64,000 bases of DNA from Actinomadura physcomitrii (GTDB lineage: Bacteria > Actinomycetota > Actinomycetes > Streptosporangiales > Streptosporangiaceae). Below, piece by piece: positions 53,798-62,985 of this stretch. Both the position numbers and the translations under genes were made by a program. Numbering within the stretch: the stretch's first letter is position 1; the number at the start of each line of letters is the position of its first letter. The stretch covers positions 284,775 through 348,774 of the forward strand of contig NZ_WBMS02000003.1 of NCBI RefSeq assembly GCF_008923205.2, written 5' to 3'. The notes under the pieces were generated by a model. It saw only the letters and a list, made by a program, of their open reading frames with translations, ran no database searches and was not told the DNA's origin.

Positions 53798-54280
53798 CTA
53801 ATGTCCCGTGACGTCGTCGGTCGCCATCGCTTCGAGAGCGGGGACGGCCGCCGTTATGGCGCGGCGCATGCAGGGAGCCAGGCGGGCGAGTCGCTCGCGC
53901 AGGACTTCGACGTCGCACGCCGCGGCGGCGGCGAGAGAGGCCTTCCCCTCGGGTGTCAGGGAAACGCGGCGAGCTCGTGCGTCGTCGACCTCGATCTCCC
54001 GTGTCGCGAAACCTTGACGGATGAGTGCGTCGACCGTCCGGGACATCGTCGGCAGCGCGACTCCCTCTGCTCTCGCGAGTTGGCCCTGGCGTAGCGGCCC
54101 GTGCCTGGCGAGCGTGGTCAGCGTCGCTCGCTGGAGTGGGGGGATGTGGTGTCCCCCGACCTGGCGAAGCCGGCGGCTGAGCCTGTCGACCGCCAGGCGG
54201 AGGTCGGTGGCCAGCGCGAGATCGTCCTCGGAAGGCGCTGGATCGCAGGCCCTGACATCAATCCGTCCGGGTGGCGTCAC
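53798..54280 (-). CDS. MarR-family regulator
   Basis: 160 residues. The winged HTH reads QRATLTTLARHGPLRQGQLA, then LPTMSRTVDALIRQG and DDARARRVSLTPEG, the standard MarR wing. It overlaps the end of the CMD-like gene by 23 bases, so both are co-transcribed from the operator-bearing promoter at 54.8 kb. Likely senses an aromatic or acidic metabolite. Confidence 0.87.
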   Translation of the reverse strand: MTPPGRIDVRACDPAPSEDDLALATDLRLAVDRLSRRLRQVGGHHIPPLQRATLTTLARHGPLRQGQLARAEGVALPTMSRTVDALIRQGFATREIEVDDARARRVSLTPEGKASLAAAAACDVEVLRERLARLAPCMRRAITAAVPALEAMATDDVTGH

Positions 54281-54743
54281 GATGCGTCTCCAAGGTAGGG
54301 ATGGCCTCGTGCGGTTCTGCCGGGGTTGGGAGCAGCCCTTCGGCGTGGAGTCGTTCGACCGTTTCGGCCAGGAGGAGGTTGGCCTCGACCCCTGCAGGGA
54401 ACCCGCAGTACAGGCCGGTGTGCAGAAAGACCTCCGCGATCTCCTCCGGGGTGATGCCGCCTCTCAGGAGACCCCGTATCCGGACGGCGAGCTCGTCGGG
54501 ACGATTGACCGCGGCCAGGGTGGCCAAATTGACCAAGGCCCGGGTCTTGGCCGGAAGGACTTCGCGCGACCACAGGTCGTCGTTCGCTCGGCGCAACACG
54601 GCCAGCCAAGGAGCGGTCACGGGGGACTGCAGCATGGGACGGAACCGCTCGCGAGCGGCGTCGTCGCCCATGACCGTGGAGAGCAGGTCCGCCTCCGCGG
54701 CACCTTTTCGATCTTCTTGGCTTGCCCGGTCGTCCTTCACCAT
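54258..54743 (-). CDS. Carboxymuconolactone-decarboxylase-family protein (paralogue)
   Basis: 161 residues. LAVRIRGLLRGGITPEEIAEVFLHTGLYCGFPAG is the family core, here given in one stretch across residues about 98-131. The conserved His of the relative at 25922 (FHIRGAL) is Arg here (VRIRGLL), so activity may differ. Followed by an overlapping MarR gene. Confidence 0.8.
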   Translation of the reverse strand: MVKDDRASQEDRKGAAEADLLSTVMGDDAARERFRPMLQSPVTAPWLAVLRRANDDLWSREVLPAKTRALVNLATLAAVNRPDELAVRIRGLLRGGITPEEIAEVFLHTGLYCGFPAGVEANLLLAETVERLHAEGLLPTPAEPHEAIPTLETHRDATRTD

Positions 54744-54784
54744 GCCGTCAGCCCCTCCTGAGGTACAGATGAGACCAGTATGTT

Positions 54785-54797
54785 GAATCCGGGATTC
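54785..54797. promoter_or_regulatory. Operator copy 13, perfect dyad, upstream of CMD-MarR
   Basis: GAATCCGGGATTC, a perfect inverted repeat around a central G. It is 42-54 bases upstream of the CMD-like start on the minus strand. Confidence 0.72.
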
Positions 54798-54880
54798 TAC
54801 TTGTCAAGCGGCTTCTACATGAGCGCTGTTTCGCGACCACCCGCGCTGCGGGGTGGTCGACTGGAGCAGCATGGACTATG

Positions 54881-54893
54881 GTATCCTGGATTC
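54881..54893. promoter_or_regulatory. Operator copy 14 upstream of amidohydrolase 4
   Basis: GTATCCTGGATTC, overlapping a -10-like TATGGT (54877-54882) and 36 bases before the ATG. Confidence 0.72.
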
Positions 54894-54928
54894 AGGACAC
54901 GGCGTTACGAGCAGCCACGGGAGCTTCC

Positions 54929-56080
54929 ATGCCGCTTGCCGAAGACGTCCAACTGGTCTCCGTCGATGATCACGTGATCGAGCCGCCCGGAGTCTGGAGT
55001 GATCGCCTTCCTGCCGCGATGCGCGAGGAAGGCCCTCGCATCGTCGACGGACCTGGGCATACTCAGGCATGGCACTACGCGGGCCGCGAATACCCCATCC
55101 ATCTCCAGGGAAGCCCGCGCACGCGCATCTTCAGGAGCGACGGCACCGGTGAAGACTTCTTCGCCCGTCACTACGACGACATGGTCTCGGGTGCTTACGA
55201 CGTGCAGGCCCGCGTGCGGGCGATGGACGAAGACGGCGTCGCGGTCCAGTTGCCGTTCCCGACCTTCCCGCGCTTCGCCGGCACCCGGTTCCTGGAGGGT
55301 GAAGATCGTGGCTTGGCCGCGTTGTGCGTCCGCGCCTATAACGACTGGATGCTCGACGAGTGGTGCGCTGCGGCGCCGGACCGGTTCATTCCAACGGTCA
55401 TAGTGCCGCTCTGGGACCCGGTCGCGTCCGCCGGTGAGATCCGTCGATGCGCGGCCAAGGGCGCGCGGGCCGTCTCGATGGCCGAGAATCCGGCACCGCT
55501 GGGCCTGCCCTCGTGGTGGAAGACGGACCATTGGGCTCCCATGCTTCATGCCATTGAGGAGACGGGCCTGCCGTTGTGCATGCACATCGGCACCTCCGGG
55601 GAACTGGTGGTCCCCTCGGAGGATTCGAGCGAGGCCGTTCCGATCTCCCTGTGCGGGCTGAACTCCATGGCGTCGATGGCGGAAATCATCTTCTCCGGGA
55701 TGCTCCTGCGCTTCCCGGGCCTGAAGATCGCGCTGTCCGAGGGCGGGTCGGGCTGGGTGCCCTACCTTCTCGAGCGCATGGACTACACCTGGAAGCGCAC
55801 GCGGGTCGACGTCAACCGTGACATGGCCCCGAGCGAACTGTTCGCCCGCAACTTCTGGACGTGCTTCATATCTGACCAGTTCGCGGTGGACGTCTACGAG
55901 CACATCGGAGTCGACAAGTTGATGTGGGAGAGTGACTACCCGCACAATGACTCGGAATGGCCCGACAGTCGCAACAACCTGGAGAAGGCACTTGCGGGAG
56001 TCGCGGACTCGGACGCGGCCAGGATCGCCGAGTCGAACGCGAGGGAGTTGTTCGACTTCCCGCGGGTGACGAACGGGTGA
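54929..56080 (+). CDS. Amidohydrolase-2 family metal-dependent hydrolase (paralogue 4)
   Basis: 383 residues, TIM-barrel amidohydrolase with SVDDHVIEPPGVW, CVRAYNDWMLDEWC, MHIGTSGE, SEGGSGWVPYLLERM and ESDYPHNDSEWP, hence apparently complete. It resembles the broken paralogue at 38575 and the one at 3610. ATG at 54929 follows GGGAGC. Followed by an SDR. Confidence 0.86.
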   Translation: MPLAEDVQLVSVDDHVIEPPGVWSDRLPAAMREEGPRIVDGPGHTQAWHYAGREYPIHLQGSPRTRIFRSDGTGEDFFARHYDDMVSGAYDVQARVRAMDEDGVAVQLPFPTFPRFAGTRFLEGEDRGLAALCVRAYNDWMLDEWCAAAPDRFIPTVIVPLWDPVASAGEIRRCAAKGARAVSMAENPAPLGLPSWWKTDHWAPMLHAIEETGLPLCMHIGTSGELVVPSEDSSEAVPISLCGLNSMASMAEIIFSGMLLRFPGLKIALSEGGSGWVPYLLERMDYTWKRTRVDVNRDMAPSELFARNFWTCFISDQFAVDVYEHIGVDKLMWESDYPHNDSEWPDSRNNLEKALAGVADSDAARIAESNARELFDFPRVTNG

Positions 56081-56186
56081 CTGCCTGCGGTCAAAAAACC
56101 TTCGAGCAGCCCGTCGCGCCGCGGAAAACTGCAGTCCGGCATGCGACGCCGAGGTTCTTCGAATCTTCATCAAGAGGGAGTAGGGC

Positions 56187-57005
56187 ATGGCCAAGGTTTG
56201 GTTCGTCACAGGATCGTCGCGCGGATTCGGTCGGGAGTTCGTCGAGGCAGCACTTTCTCGGGGGGACAAGGTCGCGGCGACCGCCCGTGACGTCGGCGCC
56301 GTCGCCGACCTCGTCGAGGCACATGGCGACGCAGTCTTCGCGCAAGCACTCGATGTCACCGATCGAGCTGCGGTACACGCGGCGGTGAAGGCGGCCCACG
56401 AACGGTTCGGCAGGTTGGATGTGATCGTTAACAATGCCGGCTACGGCCTGTTCGGCATGGTCGAAGAACTGACCGAGCAACAGGTCAGGGATCAGTTCGA
56501 GACCAACTTCTTCGGAGCCTTCTCGGTCACCCAGGCGGTGCTTCCGATCCTTCGCGCACAGCAGAGCGGGCATATCGTTCAGATTTCGACCATCGGCGGC
56601 ATAGCCGCGTTCCCCTCTCTGGGGGGCTACCACGCCTCGAAGTGGGCGCTCGAGGGACTGACGGAGTCGCTCGCCCAGGAGGTCGCCGCCTTCGGGATCA
56701 AGGTCACGCTGGTAGAACCGGGCTCGTTCGCCACGGACTGGGCCGGTTCATCCGCCGCGCACGCCGCGCCCATCGACGCCTACCAGCCGATGCGAGATGC
56801 CATGCGGGCCCGGCGCGGCCAGGCCAAGCCGGGTGACCCGAAGGCCGCGGGCAAGGCGCTGTTGGAGGTGGTCGATGCCGAGGAACCGCCGCTTCGGGTG
56901 CTGTTCGGCGCCATGCCGACTCAAATCGTCAAGAAGCTCTACGCTGACCGATTGCTGACCTGGGCGGAGTGGGAGAAGCTCTCGATCAGCGCGGACGGCA
57001 TCTGA
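56187..57005 (+). CDS. Short-chain dehydrogenase/reductase
   Basis: 272 residues. TGSSRGFG, NNAGYG, the active Ser in ISTIGG and YHASK are present. The C-terminal third, with no VDGG end, fits the 'classical-2' SDRs of the 17beta-HSD/retinol-dehydrogenase-like kind. ATG at 56187 with GAGGGAG before it. Confidence 0.87.
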   Translation: MAKVWFVTGSSRGFGREFVEAALSRGDKVAATARDVGAVADLVEAHGDAVFAQALDVTDRAAVHAAVKAAHERFGRLDVIVNNAGYGLFGMVEELTEQQVRDQFETNFFGAFSVTQAVLPILRAQQSGHIVQISTIGGIAAFPSLGGYHASKWALEGLTESLAQEVAAFGIKVTLVEPGSFATDWAGSSAAHAAPIDAYQPMRDAMRARRGQAKPGDPKAAGKALLEVVDAEEPPLRVLFGAMPTQIVKKLYADRLLTWAEWEKLSISADGI

Positions 57006-57115
57006 GCCTCGGGCAGCAGCGGCCGCCTAGCGCACGGACGTGCATGGGGTAACCCATCTGCGTCTTTGGTGGGTAGCGGTTGCGTGCAGAGACCGGCAAA
57101 AGTGACGCGGTTACG

Positions 57116-57149
57116 ATGCGGGCCGGCCGTCGGGGCGGCCGGCCCGCAT
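57116..57149 (+). terminator. Hairpin terminator after amidohydrolase-SDR unit
   Basis: A perfect 14-bp stem (57116-57129 with 57136-57149) and a 6-base loop, about 110 bases after the SDR stop. Confidence 0.72.
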
Positions 57150-57220
57150 GTCGATCGTGCCAATGTTTTCCCTTCCCGTAACCAGGGCTCATGCCCTCAC
57201 CCTCTTTTGGCTCGAACATG

Positions 57221-57239
57221 ACCATTTGAAGGAAATGGT
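57221..57239. promoter_or_regulatory. Inverted repeat upstream of TetR gene
   Basis: ACCATTT-GAAGG-AAATGGT, perfect 7-bp arms, 28 bases before the TetR start. Size and place suit a TetR autoregulatory operator. It is unrelated to the ATCCWGGAT sites. Confidence 0.5.
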
Positions 57240-57266
57240 TCTTGCTATCCTCGCCTTGAGGGCGAG

Positions 57267-57860
57267 GTGATCTCATTGGATCTTGGCGTTGGTTCGAACC
57301 GTGACCAGGTCGTGGCCGTGGCGAAACGACTTTTTGCTGATCTCGGATACGATCAGACGACGAGTGAGATGATCGCACGGTCCGCCGGGGTCCCCATGTC
57401 GTTCGTCACCGACGAATGTGGCGGAAGACAGCAGATCTATCGGAGGATCGTCCAAGAGATCCGGGATCGCGCGCAAGAAGTGCTGGCATCTCTGCTTGCA
57501 GAGGAAGGCCTGTCGGCTAGGGGGAGGTTCCGCAGACTGCTGGACGAGTTGCTGGAATATTTTAGTCGGGACCGCGAGGGCGCGGCGATATGGAGGCAGC
57601 GCTCGATCGGCGATGCCTCGGATATTCAGGGCGTTGAAGACAGCTATGCCAAGCCGGCGTTCGATGCCTTCGCTCGCCTCGTTGGTGACGCTCTCCGCCC
57701 AGAGGTCGACGTTGAGTTGATGACATGGACGCTGATGTCCGCCATCGACAATTTTTTCAACGGAATTCCCTACGGCGTGGGCCAGGAGTCGCCCGATCCT
57801 GTGATGGTCGAGCGCTTCCATCGTCACATCCACGCTCTCGTGGAGCCCTTCTTCCGCTGA
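57267..57860 (+). CDS. TetR-family regulator
   Basis: 197 residues. The N-terminal HTH is AKRLFADLGYDQTTSEMIARSAGV; the rest is a helical ligand domain. GTG at 57267 with GAGGGCGAG before it. The next unit begins 217 bases downstream. It may repress itself through the inverted repeat upstream. Confidence 0.84.
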   Translation: MISLDLGVGSNRDQVVAVAKRLFADLGYDQTTSEMIARSAGVPMSFVTDECGGRQQIYRRIVQEIRDRAQEVLASLLAEEGLSARGRFRRLLDELLEYFSRDREGAAIWRQRSIGDASDIQGVEDSYAKPAFDAFARLVGDALRPEVDVELMTWTLMSAIDNFFNGIPYGVGQESPDPVMVERFHRHIHALVEPFFR

Positions 57861-57940
57861 GTCCGGCGTCTCCGTCCCACCGGACGGAAACCTTGCGCTA
57901 CTTGCGCGGGCGAAACATTGAAGGAAGCCCAAAGGCCTTC

Positions 57941-57953
57941 CGATCCTGGATGT
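57941..57953. promoter_or_regulatory. Operator copy 15 upstream of MBL-fold hydrolase
   Basis: CGATCCTGGATGT, followed by a further GGAT half-site (57955-57958). A possible -10 AATAAT lies at 57961-57966. Confidence 0.66.
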
Positions 57954-58077
57954 TGGATGCAATAATGGCGAGAAGGCATCCTGGTCGTTCCTTCTTCCCG
58001 GCGCGGTGAAGCTGTTCGGCGCTCAGGAACCGCGGACGCTGGATGTCGCAGGAACCCCCCGACGCGGAAGGCAAGAG

Positions 58078-58986
58078 ATGGCGTCCATGGCACAGTGCGG
58101 CGGCGACCAGGACGGGCAGGCATTGTCGCGATACGCACTGCGAGCGGACCCGGTGTCCACTCTCGCGGCCGAGGAGTTGCGCATCGGCGACAGGACCATG
58201 CTCGCCCTGTCGGACGGCTTCTTCGCGCTGAACTCGGTTCCCCATTTTCTAGGGTCGCCGGACGATCCGCACGGATTCTACGAGCAAATGCGCGCGGCAG
58301 GTCACGATACGGTCCGCATGCCCATTGGTGCATTCGTCTGGCCTGGAGAACGGAACGCGCTGATCGATGCCGGCTTCGGCCCGAACGATCACGGCGGCCG
58401 CGGAATAATGGTGGGCGGAATGCTGCCGGGGCAGCTGAGCCGATACGGCTTGAGCTTTGACGACATCCACGTGATCGCCTTGAGTCATTTGCATCCGGAC
58501 CACACCGGGTGGCTGGCGGACGCCGAGGGCAGGCCGCTCTTCCACAGCGCACAAGTCGTCGTGGGACGAGCGGACTGGGACTACTTCATGGCTCCGGATG
58601 GCGCCGGTCTGGGCTTGGAAGAGCACGTCCGGCATGCGCTGGCGGCCATGGCCGAGCAAGACAGGGTCACGCTGCTCGATGGGGACGACGAGATCGTGTC
58701 CGGACTGACCAGGCTGGCTGCGCCCGGCCATACTCCAGGGCACAGTATCTACGCAGTACATGATGCGGGCGAGCGTGCGTTGCTGTTCGGGGACGCGCTC
58801 TACTGCCCGCAGCAGCTGACGCAGGTTGATTGGGAGGCGTCCAGTGACGTGGATCCGGTCGCTGCACGCCGGACACGCGAAGCGTTCCTGCGCGATCTCG
58901 AAGGCAACGGCGGCCTTGGTGTGGGCTGCCACTTCCCTGGGCTGAAGGCCGGGCGTGTGCTGAGCGGAGCCTGGCAGGAGCGATGA
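58078..58986 (+). CDS. Metallo-beta-lactamase-fold hydrolase
   Basis: 302 residues. The dinuclear metal motif is SHLHPDHTGWL; PGHTPGH supplies the third His, FGDALY the bridging Asp and GCHFPG the last His, so the site is complete. Such proteins hydrolyse lactones, esters or thioesters; as a Baeyer-Villiger monooxygenase is in the same regulon, a lactonase is an attractive guess. ATG at 58078 has GGAAGG before it; the frame is open to 58006. Confidence 0.86.
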   Translation: MASMAQCGGDQDGQALSRYALRADPVSTLAAEELRIGDRTMLALSDGFFALNSVPHFLGSPDDPHGFYEQMRAAGHDTVRMPIGAFVWPGERNALIDAGFGPNDHGGRGIMVGGMLPGQLSRYGLSFDDIHVIALSHLHPDHTGWLADAEGRPLFHSAQVVVGRADWDYFMAPDGAGLGLEEHVRHALAAMAEQDRVTLLDGDDEIVSGLTRLAAPGHTPGHSIYAVHDAGERALLFGDALYCPQQLTQVDWEASSDVDPVAARRTREAFLRDLEGNGGLGVGCHFPGLKAGRVLSGAWQER

Positions 58987-58988
58987 GT

Positions 58989-59026
58989 CGCGGGACGGTG
59001 CCCGGGCGGACGAGCACCGTCCCGCG
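58989..59026. terminator. Bidirectional hairpin terminator
   Basis: A perfect 13-bp stem (58989-59001 with 59014-59026) and a 12-base loop, immediately after the MBL stop and before the minus-strand SDR remnant. Confidence 0.78.
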
Positions 59027-59044
59027 AAGCCGCAGGATCCGAGC

Positions 59045-59206
59045 TCAGCCGGTCGCGCTGCCGGACTTGTCGGCCGTCACGGCGAGCACGGCGCCAATGA
59101 TGTACCGTGCCTCCTCGCTCGTCAGGAAGGCGACGGCGCGGGTGATGTCCTGCACCTCGATGTGCGGCGTTCCTATCGGGGCGGCTCCGCTCTGCCACCT
59201 GGACAT
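59045..59206 (-). pseudogene. SDR C-terminal remnant (53 codons)
   Basis: An open frame with ATG at 59206, four bases after the LLM stop, reads as the end of an SDR: EVQDITRAVAFLTSEEARYI then GAVLAVTADKSGSATG. No Rossmann part or YxxxK is present. It is either a leftover of a deleted SDR or a very small derived protein. Confidence 0.55.
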
Positions 59207-59209
59207 GGA

Positions 59210-60214
59210 TCAGGAGCCTGACCGTCGCAGGCTTGGCAACACCGATTCGCCGAGCGTCTCGATGAGGTCGCTCGGCAGGGAGAAGGCACCCGGATGGGAG
59301 AGCAGGATGCTGCGCACGCCGTTCCGCTCGAGTTCGCGCAGTTGCGCGACGACCTCATCGGGCGTGCCGAAGAGGGAACGTGTCCGAGCGAACCAGAGCG
59401 CGGCCTCGTCCGAGATCCACGCCGAACAGGTCTTGACGGCCTCGTCCCAGTCCTCCGGGTGCCCGAGGTCGCCGAGCTCGAGGTCGTGGTCGGGGACGTC
59501 GACCGGGACGCCGGCGGCCGCGAAGAGCTCGGCTCCGCCGAGCTGCGCCAAGCGCAGGCACATCGGCTTGAACACCACGGCGTCACGCTCGGGGTCGTCG
59601 GTGATGACGCAGGAGCGGGTCATGGTGTAGCTGAGGTCGTCCGGATCGCGTCCGGCGGCCTTGGCGGCGTCGCGCACGATGCCGGTGTCGCGGTCCCACG
59701 CCATGCTGGGGATCACGGCGCCGTCGGCGATCCGCCCGGCGAGCGCCAGGTTGCGCGGCCCTGAGGCGCCGATGGTCACGGGGACCGCGACCGGATGGTG
59801 CAGCCGCCACGGGTGGACGCCGTGGGCGACCTCCTCTCCTGCCAGCAGGGTGCGGATCGCGCCGACCGCGTGCTCGAGCGTCTGGCTTCGCACCGGACGC
59901 TCACCTATGTGCGTCAGGGCGCTGTCGCCCGCTCCGACGGCGAGCGTGAGCCGCCCCGGCGCGATTTCGGCGATCGAGCGCGCGGCGGAGGCCGTCACCG
60001 TCGGGTGCCGCGTCACCGGATTCGTGACCGACACCGCGAGCCCGATCCGCTCCGTCGACACCGCGACGGCCGACACTGTCGACCACACTTCCCGCCACAG
60101 CAGTTGCGAGTCCGGAAAGGACACGCGGTCGACGCCGAGGTCCTCCATGTGCTGCGTCAACTCCACAAGTTCCCGGACGGGCCGGCACGGTGGGACGCGA
60201 ACGATGATCTCCAC
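59210..60214 (-). CDS. LLM-class F420-dependent oxidoreductase
   Basis: 334 residues. The LLM barrel is clear: LVELTQHMEDLGVDRVSFPD, RIGLAVSVTNPVTRHPTVTA and GRLTLAVGAGDSALTHIG, ending ILLSHPGAFSLPSDLIETLG. GTG at 60214 is the likely start, with GAGG about 10 bases upstream; no better codon is near. It resembles the partial LLM gene at the right end of the window. Lies after the broken P450. Confidence 0.84.
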   Translation of the reverse strand: MEIIVRVPPCRPVRELVELTQHMEDLGVDRVSFPDSQLLWREVWSTVSAVAVSTERIGLAVSVTNPVTRHPTVTASAARSIAEIAPGRLTLAVGAGDSALTHIGERPVRSQTLEHAVGAIRTLLAGEEVAHGVHPWRLHHPVAVPVTIGASGPRNLALAGRIADGAVIPSMAWDRDTGIVRDAAKAAGRDPDDLSYTMTRSCVITDDPERDAVVFKPMCLRLAQLGGAELFAAAGVPVDVPDHDLELGDLGHPEDWDEAVKTCSAWISDEAALWFARTRSLFGTPDEVVAQLRELERNGVRSILLSHPGAFSLPSDLIETLGESVLPSLRRSGS

Positions 60215-60273
60215 GGTCGTGACCCTCAGCCTTCCTGCTCGGTGTTCCCTGCCGCTTCTGGAGTCGGCGCCGG

Positions 60274-61469
60274 TCACTCGCACACCACCGGAAGGGAGAG
60301 GAGTTGATCGATGAACACCGACCAGCCGCGCTCCGGCCGGCCGTTCAGCGTGATCTTCAGATCCCGCGACAGCAGTTCGCGGTACAGGATCTGCACCTCC
60401 AGCCGGGCCAGGTGATTGCCGATGCAGAAGTGCGGTCCGCCACCGCCGAAGCTCTGGTGGGTGTTGCGCTTCCGGAGCGAGTCGAAGCGGTGCGGGTCGT
60501 CGAACACCGAGGCGTCGCGGTTCGCGGACACATGCCAGAGAAGCACCATGTCGCCCTTGCGAATCCGCGTGCCGTGCAGTTCGACGTCCCGGGTCGCGTG
60601 CCTGGCCATGTGCATCGCCGGCGTGATGTAGCGGAGGAACTCCTCGACCAGTTCGCGGATCTGGCCGTTCGCCTGCGCGGCCCGTGCCTGCGCCGCGACG
60701 TCCGGATCCTCCAGGACCATGCGAAGGCTCTGCCCGATGAGGGTGTGCGTCGTCTCGAAGCCGGCGATCAGCAGCGACATGAACAGCTGCATGAACTGGC
60801 CGTCGGTGATCTTGACGCCGGCGCGCTCGGCCTCGGCCAGCTCGCCGAGCATGTTGTCGTTCGTGGCGCCTCGGCTGGCGTCGCGCAGTTCGAGGGCGTA
60901 CTGCATCACGTTCTGGATCGCCGCCAGCGCCCGCTCGGGGCCGTCCTCGGTGCGCTGCCGCGAGAAGATCTCGTCCGCCCAGCGCACGACCTGCCCGCGC
61001 ATGTCGTCCGGCACGCCCATGACCGAGCAGATCACCTGGGCGGGCAGCTCGACGGCGACGAGCGGCACCAGGTCGCACGCTCCTCGACCGGCCAGCCCGT
61101 CGAGGATATGTCGACCCGCTCGGTGATCCAGTCGGAGAACCGCGCGACCACCCGCGGGGTGAACGCCGCGCCGACGAGCTGGCGGATCCCGGCGTGCTGT
61201 GGCGGGTCGTTATAGATGACGTTGTCGACCATCAGCGGCGCTTCCGCATAGTTCGCCGGGTAGCAGATACCGAGCGAACTGCTAAAGGTCGAGGTGTCAC
61301 GGCCTGCCGCTGCTATGTCGGCGAATCTGGTCAGCGACCAGAAGCCGCCGTTCGCGGCGCCGTCCTCGGTCGGCGTCCAGTGCACGGGCGTCTCGTTGCG
61401 GAGCCGCTCGAACTCCTCATGAGGCACCGCGTCATGGAAGACCTCCGCGTCGGAAAGATCCACTGGCAT
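60274..61469 (-). pseudogene. Cytochrome P450 interrupted by a frameshift
   Basis: The first 120 codons (from 61469) encode a P450 N terminus (DAEVFHDAVPHEEFERLRNE), the second frame from about 61107 to 60274 the rest, with I-helix AGFETT and heme loop FGGGGPHFCIGNH. Adding one base near 61108-61110 restores RVDDILDGLAGRGACDLVPL, exactly as expected of the family, so a one-base loss is the cause. Both parts are otherwise well kept, so a recent mutation or a sequence error is likely; the intact protein would have about 398 residues. Confidence 0.8.
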
Positions 61470-61505
61470 CGGGCGATCCGTTCTTCGCTGGGGTGGAGTG
61501 ATACG

Positions 61506-62786
61506 TCAGGGGCATGCGGCGGCGCGGTCGAGCACGGGCATCAGGTACTCGGCGAAGCGCTCGGGGTCCTCCGACATGGGGAAGTGCCCGAGGCCGGGCA
61601 TCAGCGTCAGAGTGACGCCCGGTATCGCGGCCGCCGCGCGCTCGGAGGCCGGCACCGTGACGAAGTCGTAGTCGCCGGTGAGCATGTGCACCGGGCACCT
61701 CGCGGTGTCGATCAGGTGGGCCTGGCCGCGGAGGTCGTGATCGCCGCTGAAGTAGGCGATGTCCCCAGCGAAGACGCCGGGTGCGCCCTGGGCGTAGTGC
61801 AACCGCGTTTCCTGCCGGAGCGCCTCGGGAGCGGTCGCCCCCATCCACGACATCATCGCGGCGGCGTGTTCGGCCGGGTCGTCGCCGGTCGCATTTCGTT
61901 CCTCCGGGCCCTCAGGCCCCAGATGGAGGGCGCCTTCACACGAGATGACCGAGCGGAACCGGTCGGGGTGGAAGCGGGCGAGGTCGAGGGCGAGCATCCC
62001 GCCGACCGACGAGCCGATGAAGACCGGACGCTCGACGCCCAGCGCCTCGGCGAGCCTGATCGGGATCTGCATGAGGTGGTCGCGCGTCAGCCGGTACTCC
62101 TCCGCCCACCAGGCGACGCCCGTCGGCGGCAGCGACCTTCCGTGGTAGGGCAGGTCATAGGCGATGACCCGGAACCGGCTGGTGATCCGTTCGTCCTCGA
62201 GCAGGTGGCGCCATTGCCGCGCGTCGGCGCCGGCGGTGTGCTGGCAGAGGAGGCCGATGCCTGATCCGGCTTCCTCGAAGTAGAGCCGGTGATCGCGCCC
62301 GTCGATGTCGAGGTGGATGTAGCGACCGACTGCGGCGTCCAGCGTGCCGTGGGGACGCCGTGCCGTATCAGGCTGCGGTGCCGGATCGGTGCCGTTGACG
62401 AGGTGCCGCAGCAACTCGACCAGCCGGCGCACCGCCAGGTGCAGGTCGGCGCTCAGGTGCGCGGGCTCGACGGTCATCCCGAGGAAGGCGCCGCCGAAGA
62501 CGTCGGTGAACCCCGGCGGTGGGACGCGCAGAAGTACCTTCGCCCAGTGCTCGGCGGTGCCGCGCGCGACGACATGGGTGCCGGCAAGCCCGGCCGCGTC
62601 AGCGTCCATCGGGGTGAAAACGCCGGAACGCACCTGGAGCCGGTGCTCCTCGCCCTGGATCTCGAACGTGATCGAGCCGGTCCAGTCCCGGCTGTTCACG
62701 CGTGTCTCGCCGTCGTCGTTCGCCAGGGCCGCGAGTCTGCTGAGCCGTTCCGGCGTGATCGGCGGGTCGATCGCCGTGGTCATCAC
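61506..62786 (-). CDS. Fusion of SCP2-like domain and alpha/beta hydrolase
   Basis: 426 residues. Residues 1-130 resemble a small SCP2-like/lipid-binding domain (ITFEIQGEEHRLQVRSGVFT). From about residue 155 an alpha/beta hydrolase follows: nucleophile GSSVGG, Asp in TGDYDFV and His in GLGHFP. The hydrolase part resembles C-C or ester hydrolases of aromatic and alicyclic catabolism. The lipid-binding part may present a hydrophobic or CoA-linked substrate. Confidence 0.82.
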   Translation of the reverse strand: MMTTAIDPPITPERLSRLAALANDDGETRVNSRDWTGSITFEIQGEEHRLQVRSGVFTPMDADAAGLAGTHVVARGTAEHWAKVLLRVPPPGFTDVFGGAFLGMTVEPAHLSADLHLAVRRLVELLRHLVNGTDPAPQPDTARRPHGTLDAAVGRYIHLDIDGRDHRLYFEEAGSGIGLLCQHTAGADARQWRHLLEDERITSRFRVIAYDLPYHGRSLPPTGVAWWAEEYRLTRDHLMQIPIRLAEALGVERPVFIGSSVGGMLALDLARFHPDRFRSVISCEGALHLGPEGPEERNATGDDPAEHAAAMMSWMGATAPEALRQETRLHYAQGAPGVFAGDIAYFSGDHDLRGQAHLIDTARCPVHMLTGDYDFVTVPASERAAAAIPGVTLTLMPGLGHFPMSEDPERFAEYLMPVLDRAAACP

Positions 62787-62985
62787 ATCACCATTCCTCC
62801 GTTGAAGGGACTGGCCGGTGAAGTAACCGGCCTGGTCAGAGCACAGAACCCGCAGCCGTCAGCGGTCTGCACGTCCGGCCAGGTGCTTGTTGGCCGACGA
62901 GTCGCCCGACGTCTGGGCACATCACGAAGGGGGACTGCTGCTTTCAGCGGCCCCGTCAAACCTGCGCATGCACAGGGTCGACCGC

